38,660 bases of DNA. Origin: Paracoccaceae bacterium. GTDB taxonomy: Bacteria > Pseudomonadota > Alphaproteobacteria > Rhodobacterales > Rhodobacteraceae. Below are positions 8,543-16,309 of the stretch, one piece after another. Within the stretch, counting starts at the first letter, position 1. Every line of letters begins with the position of its first letter. Location of the stretch: assembly GCA_947468085.1 (NCBI GenBank), contig CANIKY010000020.1, positions 1-38,660 on the forward strand, written 5' to 3'. The notes beneath the pieces are model-generated. The model was not told the origin of the DNA. It saw nothing but the letters and a program-made list of their open reading frames with translations, and did not search any database. The translations under genes were made by a program, and so were the position numbers.

Positions 8543-9475
8543 ATGTCTTATGTGAACAATCTTCGTATGTTTGTACGGGTCTATGACCTGTCGTCGATGT
8601 CGGCGGCGGCGCGCGATCAGCGCACCTCGCCCGCCGTTGCCTCTTCTCGCATTTCTGAACTGGAAAAGCACCTTGGCGTGCGCCTTTTCAACCGCACCAC
8701 CCGCAGCCTGCAACCGACCGAGGCGGGCCGGATTTTCTACGAAGGCGCGCAAAAGGTGTTGCAAGAAATTGACGCCGCCGAAGCCTCGGTGATCGAGACG
8801 GCGCAAAACCCGCGCGGCGTGGTTTTTGTGGCGGCCCCTTTGGGGATCGGGCGGCGGTTCATTGCCCCCCATGTGCCCGCTTTCAAAGACCAGTACCCCT
8901 CGATCGATGTGCGCCTGCGCCTGTCAGACCGCGTGATTGACCTAACAGCCGAAGGTCTGGATGTCGCCTTTCACCTTGGAATTCTTGAAGATTCCACCCT
9001 CAAAGTCCGCCTCATCGCCGATTGTCCCCGCCTTTTATGCGCCGCCCCCGCCTATATCGCCCGCCGTGGAATGCCCGCCGATGCCGAGTCTTTGGTGCGT
9101 GACAAGCATGAATGCCTGAACCTGCGCTTCCCCGGTGCCAAAGAGTTTCAGTGGACGCTGCAAACCCCCCAAGGCCCGCGCCGCTTTGAAATCGCAGGCC
9201 CTTACGAATCAGATGACGGCGATGTGCTGACCGGTTGGGCGCTGGATGGGCGCGGCATAGTGCTGAAACCCGCCTTCGAAGTGGCCGACCATCTGCGTGC
9301 AGGCCGCCTTGTGCCTGTTGCGATAGGAGCGACCCCTCTGCCCACGCAACTATCGCTTCTGTCGCAACAGCGCAGCGCCAAAGACAGTAGGGTGCGGCTT
9401 TTCACCGATTTCATGGTGGCCCGCATCAAAGACGAAATGCGCCGCGCCACCCTTGGGCCCGATGCCGCCGTTTGA
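8543..9475 (+). CDS. LysR family transcriptional regulator of the urate cluster (inferred)
   Basis: A 310-residue LysR-type DNA-binding regulator. The winged helix-turn-helix is at residues 1-62: SYVNNLRMFVRVYDLSSMSA, then the recognition segment SPAVASSRISELEKHLGVRL and FNRTTRSLQPTEAG. Residues 90-300 form the periplasmic-binding-like effector domain, with LRLSDRVIDLTAEGLDVAF and the C-terminal GRLVPV stretch. It is divergent from puuD, the classical LysR arrangement, so it probably senses urate or a breakdown product and controls puuD and perhaps uraH/puuE. Its 3' end overlaps the alpha/beta hydrolase start by 14 bases, so those two are probably co-transcribed. The target is inferred from position only. 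Confidence 0.9.
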   Translation: MSYVNNLRMFVRVYDLSSMSAAARDQRTSPAVASSRISELEKHLGVRLFNRTTRSLQPTEAGRIFYEGAQKVLQEIDAAEASVIETAQNPRGVVFVAAPLGIGRRFIAPHVPAFKDQYPSIDVRLRLSDRVIDLTAEGLDVAFHLGILEDSTLKVRLIADCPRLLCAAPAYIARRGMPADAESLVRDKHECLNLRFPGAKEFQWTLQTPQGPRRFEIAGPYESDDGDVLTGWALDGRGIVLKPAFEVADHLRAGRLVPVAIGATPLPTQLSLLSQQRSAKDSRVRLFTDFMVARIKDEMRRATLGPDAAV

Positions 9476-10151
9476 AACGCTCAGCCTGCGCCCACCGTAC
9501 CTTATTCAGGCGATAGCGGGGCGTTCGGACGATCTGGTCATCGCCTTTGCCTCCATCGGCCACGATGCCACCCGTGTCCCCTCACCCGAATTCGTACGCT
9601 CTGCCACCGCCCAAGACAGGCCTGCCTTGTTTGTGATGGACAACTCGCGCAGTTGGGCCACGGCATCGGGCTTTGACGAGGCTTTGGCCCAAGCCACCGC
9701 CACCCTGCAATCGCGCCAAAAGATCACCCGCATCTTGGCTATCGGCGCGTCGATGGGTGCTTTCGCAGCGCTGCGCGCCGCCCAAACCCTACCCATGACC
9801 GCCGTTTTGGCCATCAGCCCGCAGTATCACCCCGCAGCGCAGTGGGAAACGCGCTGGCGGGAGTGGACGCAATCTCTTCCTGAAACCCTCACCGCCCCAC
9901 TGCCCCAAGGCCCCTATATTTGCCTGATGCACGGGTTGGCTGACGACGCGGCTCAAGCCCAACGTTTCCCCACCCAAAAGGGCTGCGATCATATTCTCTT
10001 TGCCGATCAATCCCATGCCACCCTCGCCCCGCACATTAAGGCGCGTGGCCTGATCGAAGGGCTGATCGACGCCGCCCTCGCCCAAGACCGCCGCCGCCTG
10101 CTGCGCATCCTGCACGGCGCAGGCGGTCAAAGGCGTCAGCTGCCGCGATAG
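9462..10151 (+). CDS. Alpha/beta hydrolase-like protein of unknown substrate
   Basis: A cytosolic protein of 229 residues with a compact alpha/beta-hydrolase layout. The nucleophile elbow is GASMG at 95-99 (Ser97). A candidate acid lies in GLADD (161-162) and a candidate base is His185 in DQSHA. An ILAIGASMGAFAALRAA strand-turn-helix surrounds the serine. The ATG at 9462 is preferred over an in-frame TTG nine bases upstream; it overlaps the LysR stop by 14 bases, which suggests translational coupling. Its 3' end overlaps the uraH 3' end by 16 bases, tail to tail. Being locked between the regulator and uraH suggests a part in purine breakdown or salvage, but no family with known chemistry is recognised. 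It could equally be a general esterase or amidase. Confidence 0.75.
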   Translation: MPPFETLSLRPPYLIQAIAGRSDDLVIAFASIGHDATRVPSPEFVRSATAQDRPALFVMDNSRSWATASGFDEALAQATATLQSRQKITRILAIGASMGAFAALRAAQTLPMTAVLAISPQYHPAAQWETRWREWTQSLPETLTAPLPQGPYICLMHGLADDAAQAQRFPTQKGCDHILFADQSHATLAPHIKARGLIEGLIDAALAQDRRRLLRILHGAGGQRRQLPR

Positions 10152-10495
10152 GTGGAATAGCCAAAGCCCGACAGCAACAGCGGTACATGATAGTGCGAGC
10201 CCTCATCGCTGATACCAAAGCGAATAGGCACCTGATCCAAAAACAACACCGCCCCGCTGACCTGCCCGCTGGCGCGCAGATAGTCGCCTGCGAAAAACAT
10301 CAGCTCATAGCTGCCCGCCTGAAAATCAGCCCCCTTTAGCAACGGCGCTGCGGTGCGGCCATCGGCATTGGTCACGGCTGCAGCCACCTGCACGGCGCCC
10401 TTATCCGTCAGGCGCGACAGCACAATCTTGATCCCTGCCGCCGGAACCCCCCGCGCTGTATCCAAAACATGGGTCGTCAGCCATCCATCCGCCAT
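10136..10495 (-). CDS. uraH: 5-hydroxyisourate hydrolase (transthyretin-like)
   Basis: Hydrolyses 5-hydroxyisourate, the PuuD product, to OHCU. With 119 residues it has the family's normal size and four hallmarks: His9 in LTTHVLD, Arg47 in NADGRT, His103 in HYHVPLLLS, and the C-terminal YRGS ending at Ser119. One small oddity is Gly at position 110 where most members have Pro (LLLSGFGYSTYRGS). There are two consecutive ATGs. AGGAGG lies five bases before the second and only two before the first (10498), so the second is chosen. Divergent from puuE across a 137-base gap with inverted repeats; convergent with the alpha/beta hydrolase, overlapping it by 16 bases. No signal peptide, so it acts in the cytosol. 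Confidence 0.95.
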   Translation of the reverse strand: MADGWLTTHVLDTARGVPAAGIKIVLSRLTDKGAVQVAAAVTNADGRTAAPLLKGADFQAGSYELMFFAGDYLRASGQVSGAVLFLDQVPIRFGISDEGSHYHVPLLLSGFGYSTYRGS

Positions 10496-10584
10496 CATCG
10501 CCTCCTTTTTGCATCACATTGCGGCATTCACCCGCCGCCTGCACCCGTGCCATCGCACAAAGCACTTTCCAGCTTTATTTGATA

Positions 10585-10622
10585 TTACCTTCCACTTATC
10601 GCGCTTAAGGTAAGTCTTAAGC
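10585..10622. promoter_or_regulatory. Overlapping inverted repeats upstream of puuE
   Basis: Two nested palindromes lie just before the puuE ribosome binding site. GCTTAAG (10603-10609) is the inverse of CTTAAGC (10616-10622) with a six-base spacer. TTACCTT (10585-10591) is the inverse of AAGGTAA (10607-10613). The pair sits in the 137-base uraH/puuE divergent gap and ends four bases before the GAGGG at 10626. It is a likely operator or leader hairpin controlling puuE, possibly both genes. Which protein binds is unknown. Confidence 0.45.
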
Positions 10623-10635
10623 TTTGAGGGTTCAG

Positions 10636-12051
10636 ATGCAACGCTATCCCAGAGATTTCCGTGGCCACGGGGCCAGCCCGCCCAAGGCCCAATGGCCCAA
10701 CGGCGCGAAAATTGCCATTTCCTTGGTGTTGAATTACGAAGAAGGCGGGGAAAACAACATCCTGCACGGCGATGGCCAGTCAGAGGCGTTTTTGTCCGAT
10801 ATCGCGGGCGCCGCCCCATGGCCCGGCCAGCGCCATTGGAACATGGAATCGATCTACGACTACGGCGCGCGCGCAGGCTTTTGGCGTCTGCACCGTTTGT
10901 TCACCGGCATGGACATTCCCGTCACGATCTACGGCGTGTCAACCGCCCTAGCGCGCAACCCCGAACAGGTCGCCGCCATGAAAGACGCCGGATGGGAGAT
11001 TGCCAGCCACGGCCTTAAATGGGTCGACCACCGCGATATGCCCGCCGATGAAGAACGCCGCCAGATCGCCGAGTCGATCCGCTTGCACACCGAAGTGGTG
11101 GGCCACCCCCCGCGCGGTTGGTACACGGGCCGTTGCTCGGTCAACACCGTCGATCTTACCGCCGAAACTGGCCATTTCGACTGGATCTCTGACACCTATG
11201 ACGACGACCTGCCCTATTGGCGCGAGGTTGGCCCCCGTGATCAGCTGATCATCCCCTACACCTTAGAAGCCAACGATATGCGCTTTGCCACTGCGCCTGG
11301 CTATATCGAGGGCGAGCAGTTTTTCACCTATCTGCGCGATACCTTCGACACCCTCTATGCCGAAGGCCAAGCAGGGTCGGCCAAGATGTTCTCGGTCGGC
11401 CTGCATTGCCGCCTGATCGGCCGTCCGGGCAAGATCGCGGGGCTGAAGCGGTTCTTGGACTATGCGCGCGCCCATGACGGCGTCTGGTTCGCCCGCCGGA
11501 TTCAGATTGCCCAGCATTGGGCCGCCACCCACCCGCACCACCGCCATGAACGGCCCTCGCAGATGGAGCGTGCCCGTTTTGTTGCCCGCTTTGGCGGCAT
11601 CTTTGAACACTCCGCTTGGATCGCCGAACGCGCCTTTGATCTGGAACTCGGCCCCGCGCATGACAGTGCCTTGGGCCTGCACAACGCCCTTGCGCGGATG
11701 TTCCGTTCCTCCAGCGCGGTCGAGCGTTTGGGTGTTCTGCAAGCCCACCCCGACCTTGCCGGCAAACTCGCCGCGGCCAAACGCCTGACGCCTGAAAGCA
11801 CCGCCGAACAGGCCGCCGCCGCCCTAGACGCGCTGACCGACGCCGAACGCCAAACCTTCCAAGACCTCAACGCCGCCTATGTCGCCAAACACGGCTTTCC
11901 CTTCATCATCGCTGTGCGCGACAACACCAAGGCGTCGATCCTGCAGGCCTTCCACACCCGCCTGTCCAACGACACCGCGACCGAATTCGCCACCGCCTGC
12001 GCACAAGTCGAACGCATCGCGGCCCTGCGCTTAAAGGACATCTTGCCATGA
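10636..12051 (+). CDS. puuE: Allantoinase PuuE fused to OHCU decarboxylase UraD
   Basis: Bifunctional cytosolic enzyme of 471 residues. Residues 1-300 are PuuE, a polysaccharide-deacetylase-fold allantoinase that opens allantoin to allantoate; visible marks are MQRYPRDFRGHG, LNYEEGGENN, ASHGLKWVDH and RGWYTGRCSVNT. Residues 305-471 are OHCU decarboxylase, which makes (S)-allantoin; it has HPDLAGK with catalytic His371 and the conserved ERQTFQDLNAAYVAKHGFPF segment. The two domains catalyse consecutive steps, but in reverse order along the chain. The ATG at 10636 is chosen over an in-frame TTG at 10624 because GAGGG sits five bases upstream and the family starts MQRYPRD. The stop overlaps the next gene's start (ATGA), so the two are coupled. 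Confidence 0.95.
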   Translation: MQRYPRDFRGHGASPPKAQWPNGAKIAISLVLNYEEGGENNILHGDGQSEAFLSDIAGAAPWPGQRHWNMESIYDYGARAGFWRLHRLFTGMDIPVTIYGVSTALARNPEQVAAMKDAGWEIASHGLKWVDHRDMPADEERRQIAESIRLHTEVVGHPPRGWYTGRCSVNTVDLTAETGHFDWISDTYDDDLPYWREVGPRDQLIIPYTLEANDMRFATAPGYIEGEQFFTYLRDTFDTLYAEGQAGSAKMFSVGLHCRLIGRPGKIAGLKRFLDYARAHDGVWFARRIQIAQHWAATHPHHRHERPSQMERARFVARFGGIFEHSAWIAERAFDLELGPAHDSALGLHNALARMFRSSSAVERLGVLQAHPDLAGKLAAAKRLTPESTAEQAAAALDALTDAERQTFQDLNAAYVAKHGFPFIIAVRDNTKASILQAFHTRLSNDTATEFATACAQVERIAALRLKDILP

Positions 12052-12884
12052 CACGCTACGCCGCCCCCCAAGACGGATTGCCGCCGCAAACCGCCCTTCA
12101 CACCGGACGCGCGATCTTTACCGAGGCTTACGCCGTCATCCCCCGCGGCGTGATGACGCAAATCGTCACCTCGGTCCTGCCCGGCTGGGCCGACACCCGC
12201 GCCTGGATCATCGCCCGTCCGTTAAGCGGCTTTTCGGAAACCTTCGCCCAACTGATCTTGGAAATCGCCCCCGGCGGCGGATCAGACAGCCCCGAACCCG
12301 ATGCGGGGGTGCAAAGCGTGCTGTTTATCACCGACGGCACCCTGACCCTGACGTTCCAAGGCCAAACCCATACCCTTACCGCAGGCGGCTACGCCTACCT
12401 GCCCCCGGGCCTTGACTGGCAGCTGCACGCCGCAAGCCCAACCCCCGCCCGCCTGCACTGGATCCGCAAACTCTACGAACCCGCCCCCGGCTGGGCGGTG
12501 CCCGACGCCTTTGTCACGAACGAGGCGCTCATCCCCCCCAACCCCATGCCCGACACCCAAGGCCGCTGGGCCACCACCCGCTTTGTCGAGAATGACGACC
12601 TGCGCCATGATATGCAGGTCAATATCGTCACCTTCCAACCCGGCGGCGTGATCCCGTTTGAAGAAACCCATGTGATGGAGCACGGGCTTTATGTGCTGGA
12701 AGGCAAAGCCGTCTACAAACTGAACGCAGATTGGGTCGAGGTTGAGGCCGGCGATTTCATGTGGCTGCGCGCCTTTTGCCCGCAAGCCTGCTACGCCGCA
12801 GGCCCGGGCCCGTTTCGCTACCTGCTGTACAAAGACATCAACCGCCACCCCAAACTGCGCGGCGTGGGGGCCTTTGGGCGGTAG
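12048..12884 (+). CDS. allE: (S)-ureidoglycine aminohydrolase (bicupin)
   Basis: Converts (S)-ureidoglycine to (S)-ureidoglycolate and ammonia late in allantoin breakdown; often labelled bifunctional allantoicase/ureidoglycine aminohydrolase. It has 278 residues and two cupin folds at about 60-135 and 190-270. The C-terminal cupin keeps the metal set of the plant and E. coli enzymes: Glu206, His208 and His212 in EETHVMEHG, and Gln246 in FCPQACY. VEVEAGDFMWLRAFCPQACY and YLLYKDINRH match AllE closely. The start overlaps the puuE stop by four bases (ATGA). The substrate must come from allantoate amidohydrolase, which is not in this window. The following 241 bases carry no gene but strong RNA-like hairpins. 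Confidence 0.92.
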   Translation: MTRYAAPQDGLPPQTALHTGRAIFTEAYAVIPRGVMTQIVTSVLPGWADTRAWIIARPLSGFSETFAQLILEIAPGGGSDSPEPDAGVQSVLFITDGTLTLTFQGQTHTLTAGGYAYLPPGLDWQLHAASPTPARLHWIRKLYEPAPGWAVPDAFVTNEALIPPNPMPDTQGRWATTRFVENDDLRHDMQVNIVTFQPGGVIPFEETHVMEHGLYVLEGKAVYKLNADWVEVEAGDFMWLRAFCPQACYAAGPGPFRYLLYKDINRHPKLRGVGAFGR

Positions 12885-12899
12885 GGACGGGTGTAACGG

Positions 12900-13055
12900 T
12901 GCGCGAAGAACGCGCATCTTAGGGGCTTGGCTGGCGCGGCAACCACAACCCAATAACCGGCCCCAGTAAATCCAGCGCCACTTGGGGCCGAAAAGGTGGC
13001 CTTCCTGTGGAAGGACACCCGGCCCCTTGGCTGAAGGCGAAAGCCGCAAGCCAAG
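12900..13055. other. Hairpin-rich intergenic region, possible structured RNA or repeat
   Basis: The gap 12885-13126 holds no convincing gene but several clear pairings. Hairpin A is TGCGCG/CGCGCA (12900-12905 with 12911-12916). Pair B is TGGCGC/GCGCCA (12932-12937 with 12975-12980). GGGGCCG at 12984-12990 can pair either with CGGCCCC upstream (12958-12964) or with CGGCCCC downstream (13020-13026). The downstream choice continues into a GGTG.CCTTCC/GGAAGG.CACC stem with a three-base loop. Hairpin E is CTTGGCT/AGCCAAG (13026-13032 with 13049-13055), enclosing GGC-GAAA-GCC, a GNRA tetraloop. No T-run follows, so it is not a simple terminator. The strand is undecided. The region lies between convergent genes. 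It matches no RNA family that I recognise. Confidence 0.4.
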
Positions 13056-13126
13056 AGGCGTCGTGCAGCAAACCACCCGTCAGAAAATCGGGCGGGGGAA
13101 GGTAGCGAGTTCGAATAATGAACTAT

Positions 13127-13942
13127 TTAATGTGCCTGCTTCAATCGGCTAATTTTCTCATCAAAATCAGACCATCGTCTCGTTTTACTAAATGTTTCTA
13201 GCCAAGAAATTATGCAGAGATAATGATCTGTCTTTAGGGAAGTTGGTAACCCGTTCTTGTCGGTCTTGTTTACAACGTACCAGTCGTCGAGCTTTCCGCA
13301 TTCATACCTCGCGTCATCCAACTCAAATTCGAAATCCTTTGAAAATGGCACATGCGCATTCGTTGACGTTGCCTTGCCCATCGGAATATTAGCTAACCCT
13401 GCAACTTCCGAAATTCCCATTGCGCGCGCTATGTCTGCAGAGAATATGAGCTCACTTTTTGTCCGACCCACCGCGTACCTCAATACTCCTTTCGCACGAG
13501 TTTCTCTAATGACTTCAAAAACAGGATAAATATCAGAGTCAGCAGTGATTATCTCAATTTCTTCAGCGACACCAGTAAGTGCATATTTTACAGCATCAAC
13601 TGCAATCCAAGTGTCAACCCCTTTTTGTTCTAATACTTCACTCGCATCTTTTTTTCGACCCTCCGTTTTAAGTCGAGTGATTCCATCTTTAACCTGCATA
13701 TTTGGATAAGCACGAATGTTATTCAAAAAATCAAGTTTCTTGGTTTCAATCTCCTCAAAATCAGCTTTTGTCTGTTTTGCCTTCTTCACAGGCAGTGCGT
13801 CGTAGTAAACTGTCCTGTACGCACCAAAACTCAAGCCATAAAGGTTTAAATCGAATTCTTCAGTTCCATTTATTTTACAAACCTCTTTGCATAATTCAAA
13901 CAAAAATGGTCCGTCAACAAGTCGATAAATTGAATTTGGCAA
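13127..13942 (-). CDS. NYN-domain (PIN-like nuclease fold) protein, AT-rich, probably acquired
   Basis: A 271-residue protein with the layout of the NYN/LabA (DUF88) domain, a PIN-like fold usually acting on RNA. Strand-end acids fit the active site: Asp10 in YRLVDGPFLF, Asp110 in GVDTWIAVDAVKYAL, and Asp135/137 in ITADSDIYPVFEVI. YYDALP at 46-51 and the RAKGVLRYAVG strand also fit. The C-terminal 90 residues are not recognised. The start is uncertain: a TTG at 13942 has AGGAG seven bases upstream; an in-frame ATG at 13999 abuts the lepA stop (TAGATG) and would add a glycine-rich 19-residue head. The gene is visibly AT-rich against a GC-rich background, uses A/T-ending codons unlike its neighbours, and probably arrived by transfer. 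A role in RNA decay, toxin-antitoxin or defence is possible but not shown. Confidence 0.75.
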   Translation of the reverse strand: MPNSIYRLVDGPFLFELCKEVCKINGTEEFDLNLYGLSFGAYRTVYYDALPVKKAKQTKADFEEIETKKLDFLNNIRAYPNMQVKDGITRLKTEGRKKDASEVLEQKGVDTWIAVDAVKYALTGVAEEIEIITADSDIYPVFEVIRETRAKGVLRYAVGRTKSELIFSADIARAMGISEVAGLANIPMGKATSTNAHVPFSKDFEFELDDARYECGKLDDWYVVNKTDKNGLPTSLKTDHYLCIISWLETFSKTRRWSDFDEKISRLKQAH

Positions 13943-13999
13943 AACATTTCTCCTTACAGTGGATTGGCCTATACCCAATCCCAGCCCTATACCAATCAT

Positions 14000-15799
14000 C
14001 TAACCATCCATCTTCAACGCCGAAATAAACGCCTCCTGCGGGATTTCCACTTTCCCAAACTGCCGCATCCGCTTTTTACCCTCTTTCTGCTTCTCCAGCA
14101 GCTTTTTCTTCCGCGTCGCGTCGCCGCCATAGCACTTGGCGGTCACATCCTTGCGCATCGCTGACAGGGTTTCCCGCGCAATCACGCGCCCGCCGATCGC
14201 CGCTTGGATCGGGATTTTGAACATATGGCGGGGGATCAGCTCTTTGAGCTTTTCCACCATAGCGCGTCCGCGCATCTCAGCCCGGTCGCGGTGTACCATC
14301 ATCGACAGGGCGTCGACCGGTTCGTCATTCACCAAGATCGACATCTTGACCAGAAAATCCTCGCGGTATTCTGACAGCACATAATCAAAGCTGGCATAAC
14401 CCTGCGAGACAGATTTCAAGCGGTCGTAAAAATCAAACACCACTTCCGCCAAGGGCAGGTCATAAACCACCATGGCGCGACTTCCCGCATAGCTCATATC
14501 CATCTGAATCCCGCGTCGATCTTGGCACAGTTTCAAGATGTCGCCCAGATATTCATCGGGCACCATGATCGTAGCCTTGATCCGCGGCTCTTCGATATGG
14601 TCGACAAAGGTCAGATCCGGCATATCGGCGGGGTTGTGCAAATCGCGCACCTCGCCGTCTTTCATATACAGATGGAACACCACCGACGGGGCCGTGGTGA
14701 TCAATTCCAGATTATATTCCCGTTCCAGCCGGTCGCGGATCACTTCCAGATGCAGCAGGCCCAAGAACCCGCAGCGAAAGCCAAAGCCAAGCGCTGCAGA
14801 GGTTTCCATCTCGGTCGAAAACGACGCATCGTTCAGCGACAGCTTTTCAATCGCATCGCGCAGGTCTTCAAATTGTGCTGCATCCACCGGGAACAGGCCA
14901 CAGAACACCACGGGTTGGGCAGGCTTAAAACCGGGCAGCGGTTCTGCACAGCCCTTGCGTTCATGGGTGACGGTATCGCCCACCCGCGTGTCGCGCACTT
15001 GTTTGATTTGGGCGGTAAAAATCCCGATCTCACCCGGCCCGAGTTCGGCAATATCCACCATCTGCGGCTTTAACACCGCCAGCTTTTCAATGCCGTACAC
15101 CGCATTGGTTTGCATCATGCGGATGCGGTCGCCCTTTTTGACCACACCGTCCATCACCCGCAGCATCACGACCACGCCCAGATAAGGGTCGTACCAGCTG
15201 TCAACCAGCATCGCCTTCAGCGGTGCATCGCGGTCACCTTTCGGCGGCGGCAGGCGGTTTACGATGGCTTCCAGCACATCTGGAATCCCAATCCCCGACT
15301 TGGCAGAAATCAGCACCGCATCCGAAGCATCCAGCCCGATCACATCTTCGATCTGCTGGCGAATCCGTTCAGGTTCTGCCGCGGGCAGGTCAATTTTATT
15401 CAGCACCGGCACAATCTCGTGCCCCGCATCCAACGCTTGATACACGTTGGCCAGCGTCTGCGCCTCGACCCCTTGCGAGGCGTCTACCACCAGCAAAGAC
15501 CCTTCCACCGCGCGCATCGATCGGCTGACTTCATAGCCAAAGTCCACATGTCCGGGGGTGTCGATCAGGTTCAAGACGTAGGTCTTGCCATCCTTGGCCT
15601 TGTAATCAATGCGCACCGTGTTGGCCTTGATCGTGATGCCGCGCTCGCGCTCGATATCCATCGAGTCCAAAAGCTGCGCCTTCATGTCGCGATCAGCGAC
15701 CGTACCGGTTGATTGAATCAACCGGTCGGCGAGGGTGGATTTGCCGTGGTCAATATGCGCCACGATCGAAAAGTTGCGGATCAGGTCAAGTTGGGTCAT
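14000..15799 (-). CDS. lepA: Elongation factor 4 (LepA), ribosome GTPase
   Basis: Translational GTPase that acts on the ribosome in the cytosol and at the membrane, affecting 30S biogenesis or elongation under stress. It has 599 residues, the usual length, starting [20 protein letters not shown]. The G1 motif is [10 protein letters not shown]3 is DTPGHVDF, and G4 is NKIDLP. The LepA-specific C-terminal domain follows, with [20 protein letters not shown], the lysine-rich [19 protein letters not shown] and the ending [13 protein letters not shown]. An in-frame ATG 93 bases upstream (15892) adds a non-homologous head and is rejected. LepB, often adjacent in other bacteria, is not here. The stop abuts the NYN gene's alternative ATG. 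The 187-base upstream gap up to the next gene shows no gene. Confidence 0.97.
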   Translation of the reverse strand: MTQLDLIRNFSIVAHIDHGKSTLADRLIQSTGTVADRDMKAQLLDSMDIERERGITIKANTVRIDYKAKDGKTYVLNLIDTPGHVDFGYEVSRSMRAVEGSLLVVDASQGVEAQTLANVYQALDAGHEIVPVLNKIDLPAAEPERIRQQIEDVIGLDASDAVLISAKSGIGIPDVLEAIVNRLPPPKGDRDAPLKAMLVDSWYDPYLGVVVMLRVMDGVVKKGDRIRMMQTNAVYGIEKLAVLKPQMVDIAELGPGEIGIFTAQIKQVRDTRVGDTVTHERKGCAEPLPGFKPAQPVVFCGLFPVDAAQFEDLRDAIEKLSLNDASFSTEMETSAALGFGFRCGFLGLLHLEVIRDRLEREYNLELITTAPSVVFHLYMKDGEVRDLHNPADMPDLTFVDHIEEPRIKATIMVPDEYLGDILKLCQDRRGIQMDMSYAGSRAMVVYDLPLAEVVFDFYDRLKSVSQGYASFDYVLSEYREDFLVKMSILVNDEPVDALSMMVHRDRAEMRGRAMVEKLKELIPRHMFKIPIQAAIGGRVIARETLSAMRKDVTAKCYGGDATRKKKLLEKQKEGKKRMRQFGKVEIPQEAFISALKMDG

Positions 15800-15986
15800 G
15801 CGCCCGCATATAGCCGTTTGCAAGTAGGGGGGGAAGGGGTGGAAAGCCGGTGGCAATAAGTTCATAGCCCCGCCCTGCGTGCCCGAGCCCATAAACTGTT
15901 GTCACAATTGCAGTTCATAAGGCGATACGGTAAAAGTATGTCAACAAAAAGGCAGGGAACCCTACCCCTGATTGACGAGGCAGCAG

Positions 15987-16301
15987 ATGAAGACATTTAT
16001 GATCCATGCAGCTTTGGCTGCCGTGTCTGTACTTTTCATGGCAAGCTTTGCCACGGCAGGCCCGATTGAAGGTGCTTGCCTTAAATCTTCGCGCGAAGCG
16101 GCCAACCGCGCTTTGTGTTCGTGCATCCAGCAAGTGGCCGACATTACCCTGCAAAACGGTGACCAAGGCCTCGTGGCGTCTTTTTTCAAAGATCCGGATA
16201 AGGCTGAAAAGCTGCGCATGTCGCAAACCAAAGGCGATGACGCCTTTTGGGAACGTTACACCACCTTCGGGGATCAGGCACGAATGTCCTGCGCGGGGTG
16301 A
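15987..16301 (+). CDS. Small secreted four-cysteine protein of unknown function
   Basis: A 104-residue protein with a clear signal peptide: Met-Lys, hydrophobic AALAAVSVLFMASFA, then a probable cleavage after ATA before GPIEGACLK. The mature part of about 80 residues has four cysteines (GACLK, LCSCIQQ, MSCAG), likely forming two disulfides in the periplasm, and ends in FWERYTTFGDQARMSCAG. The start at 15987 is favoured over an in-frame TTG at 15972 because GAGG lies six bases upstream. Similar small proteins occur in Rhodobacterales and are sometimes labelled arginine transporter, a name nothing in the sequence supports. It is divergent from lepA and convergent with the oxygenase gene, eight bases apart. 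Confidence 0.75.
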   Translation: MKTFMIHAALAAVSVLFMASFATAGPIEGACLKSSREAANRALCSCIQQVADITLQNGDQGLVASFFKDPDKAEKLRMSQTKGDDAFWERYTTFGDQARMSCAG

Positions 16302-16309
16302 ATGGCGCG

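Noticed and set aside
12282-13076. Minus-strand frame reaching from the hairpin region into the ureidoglycine aminohydrolase gene
   Set aside because: Most of it is antisense to a certain gene; the remaining N-terminal part lies over the hairpin-rich sequence, whose structure explains it better.
13101-13125. GTTCGAAT resembling a tRNA T-loop
   Set aside because: No acceptor stem, anticodon arm or CCA around it; the bases instead form a small AGTTC/GAACT hairpin after the NYN gene.
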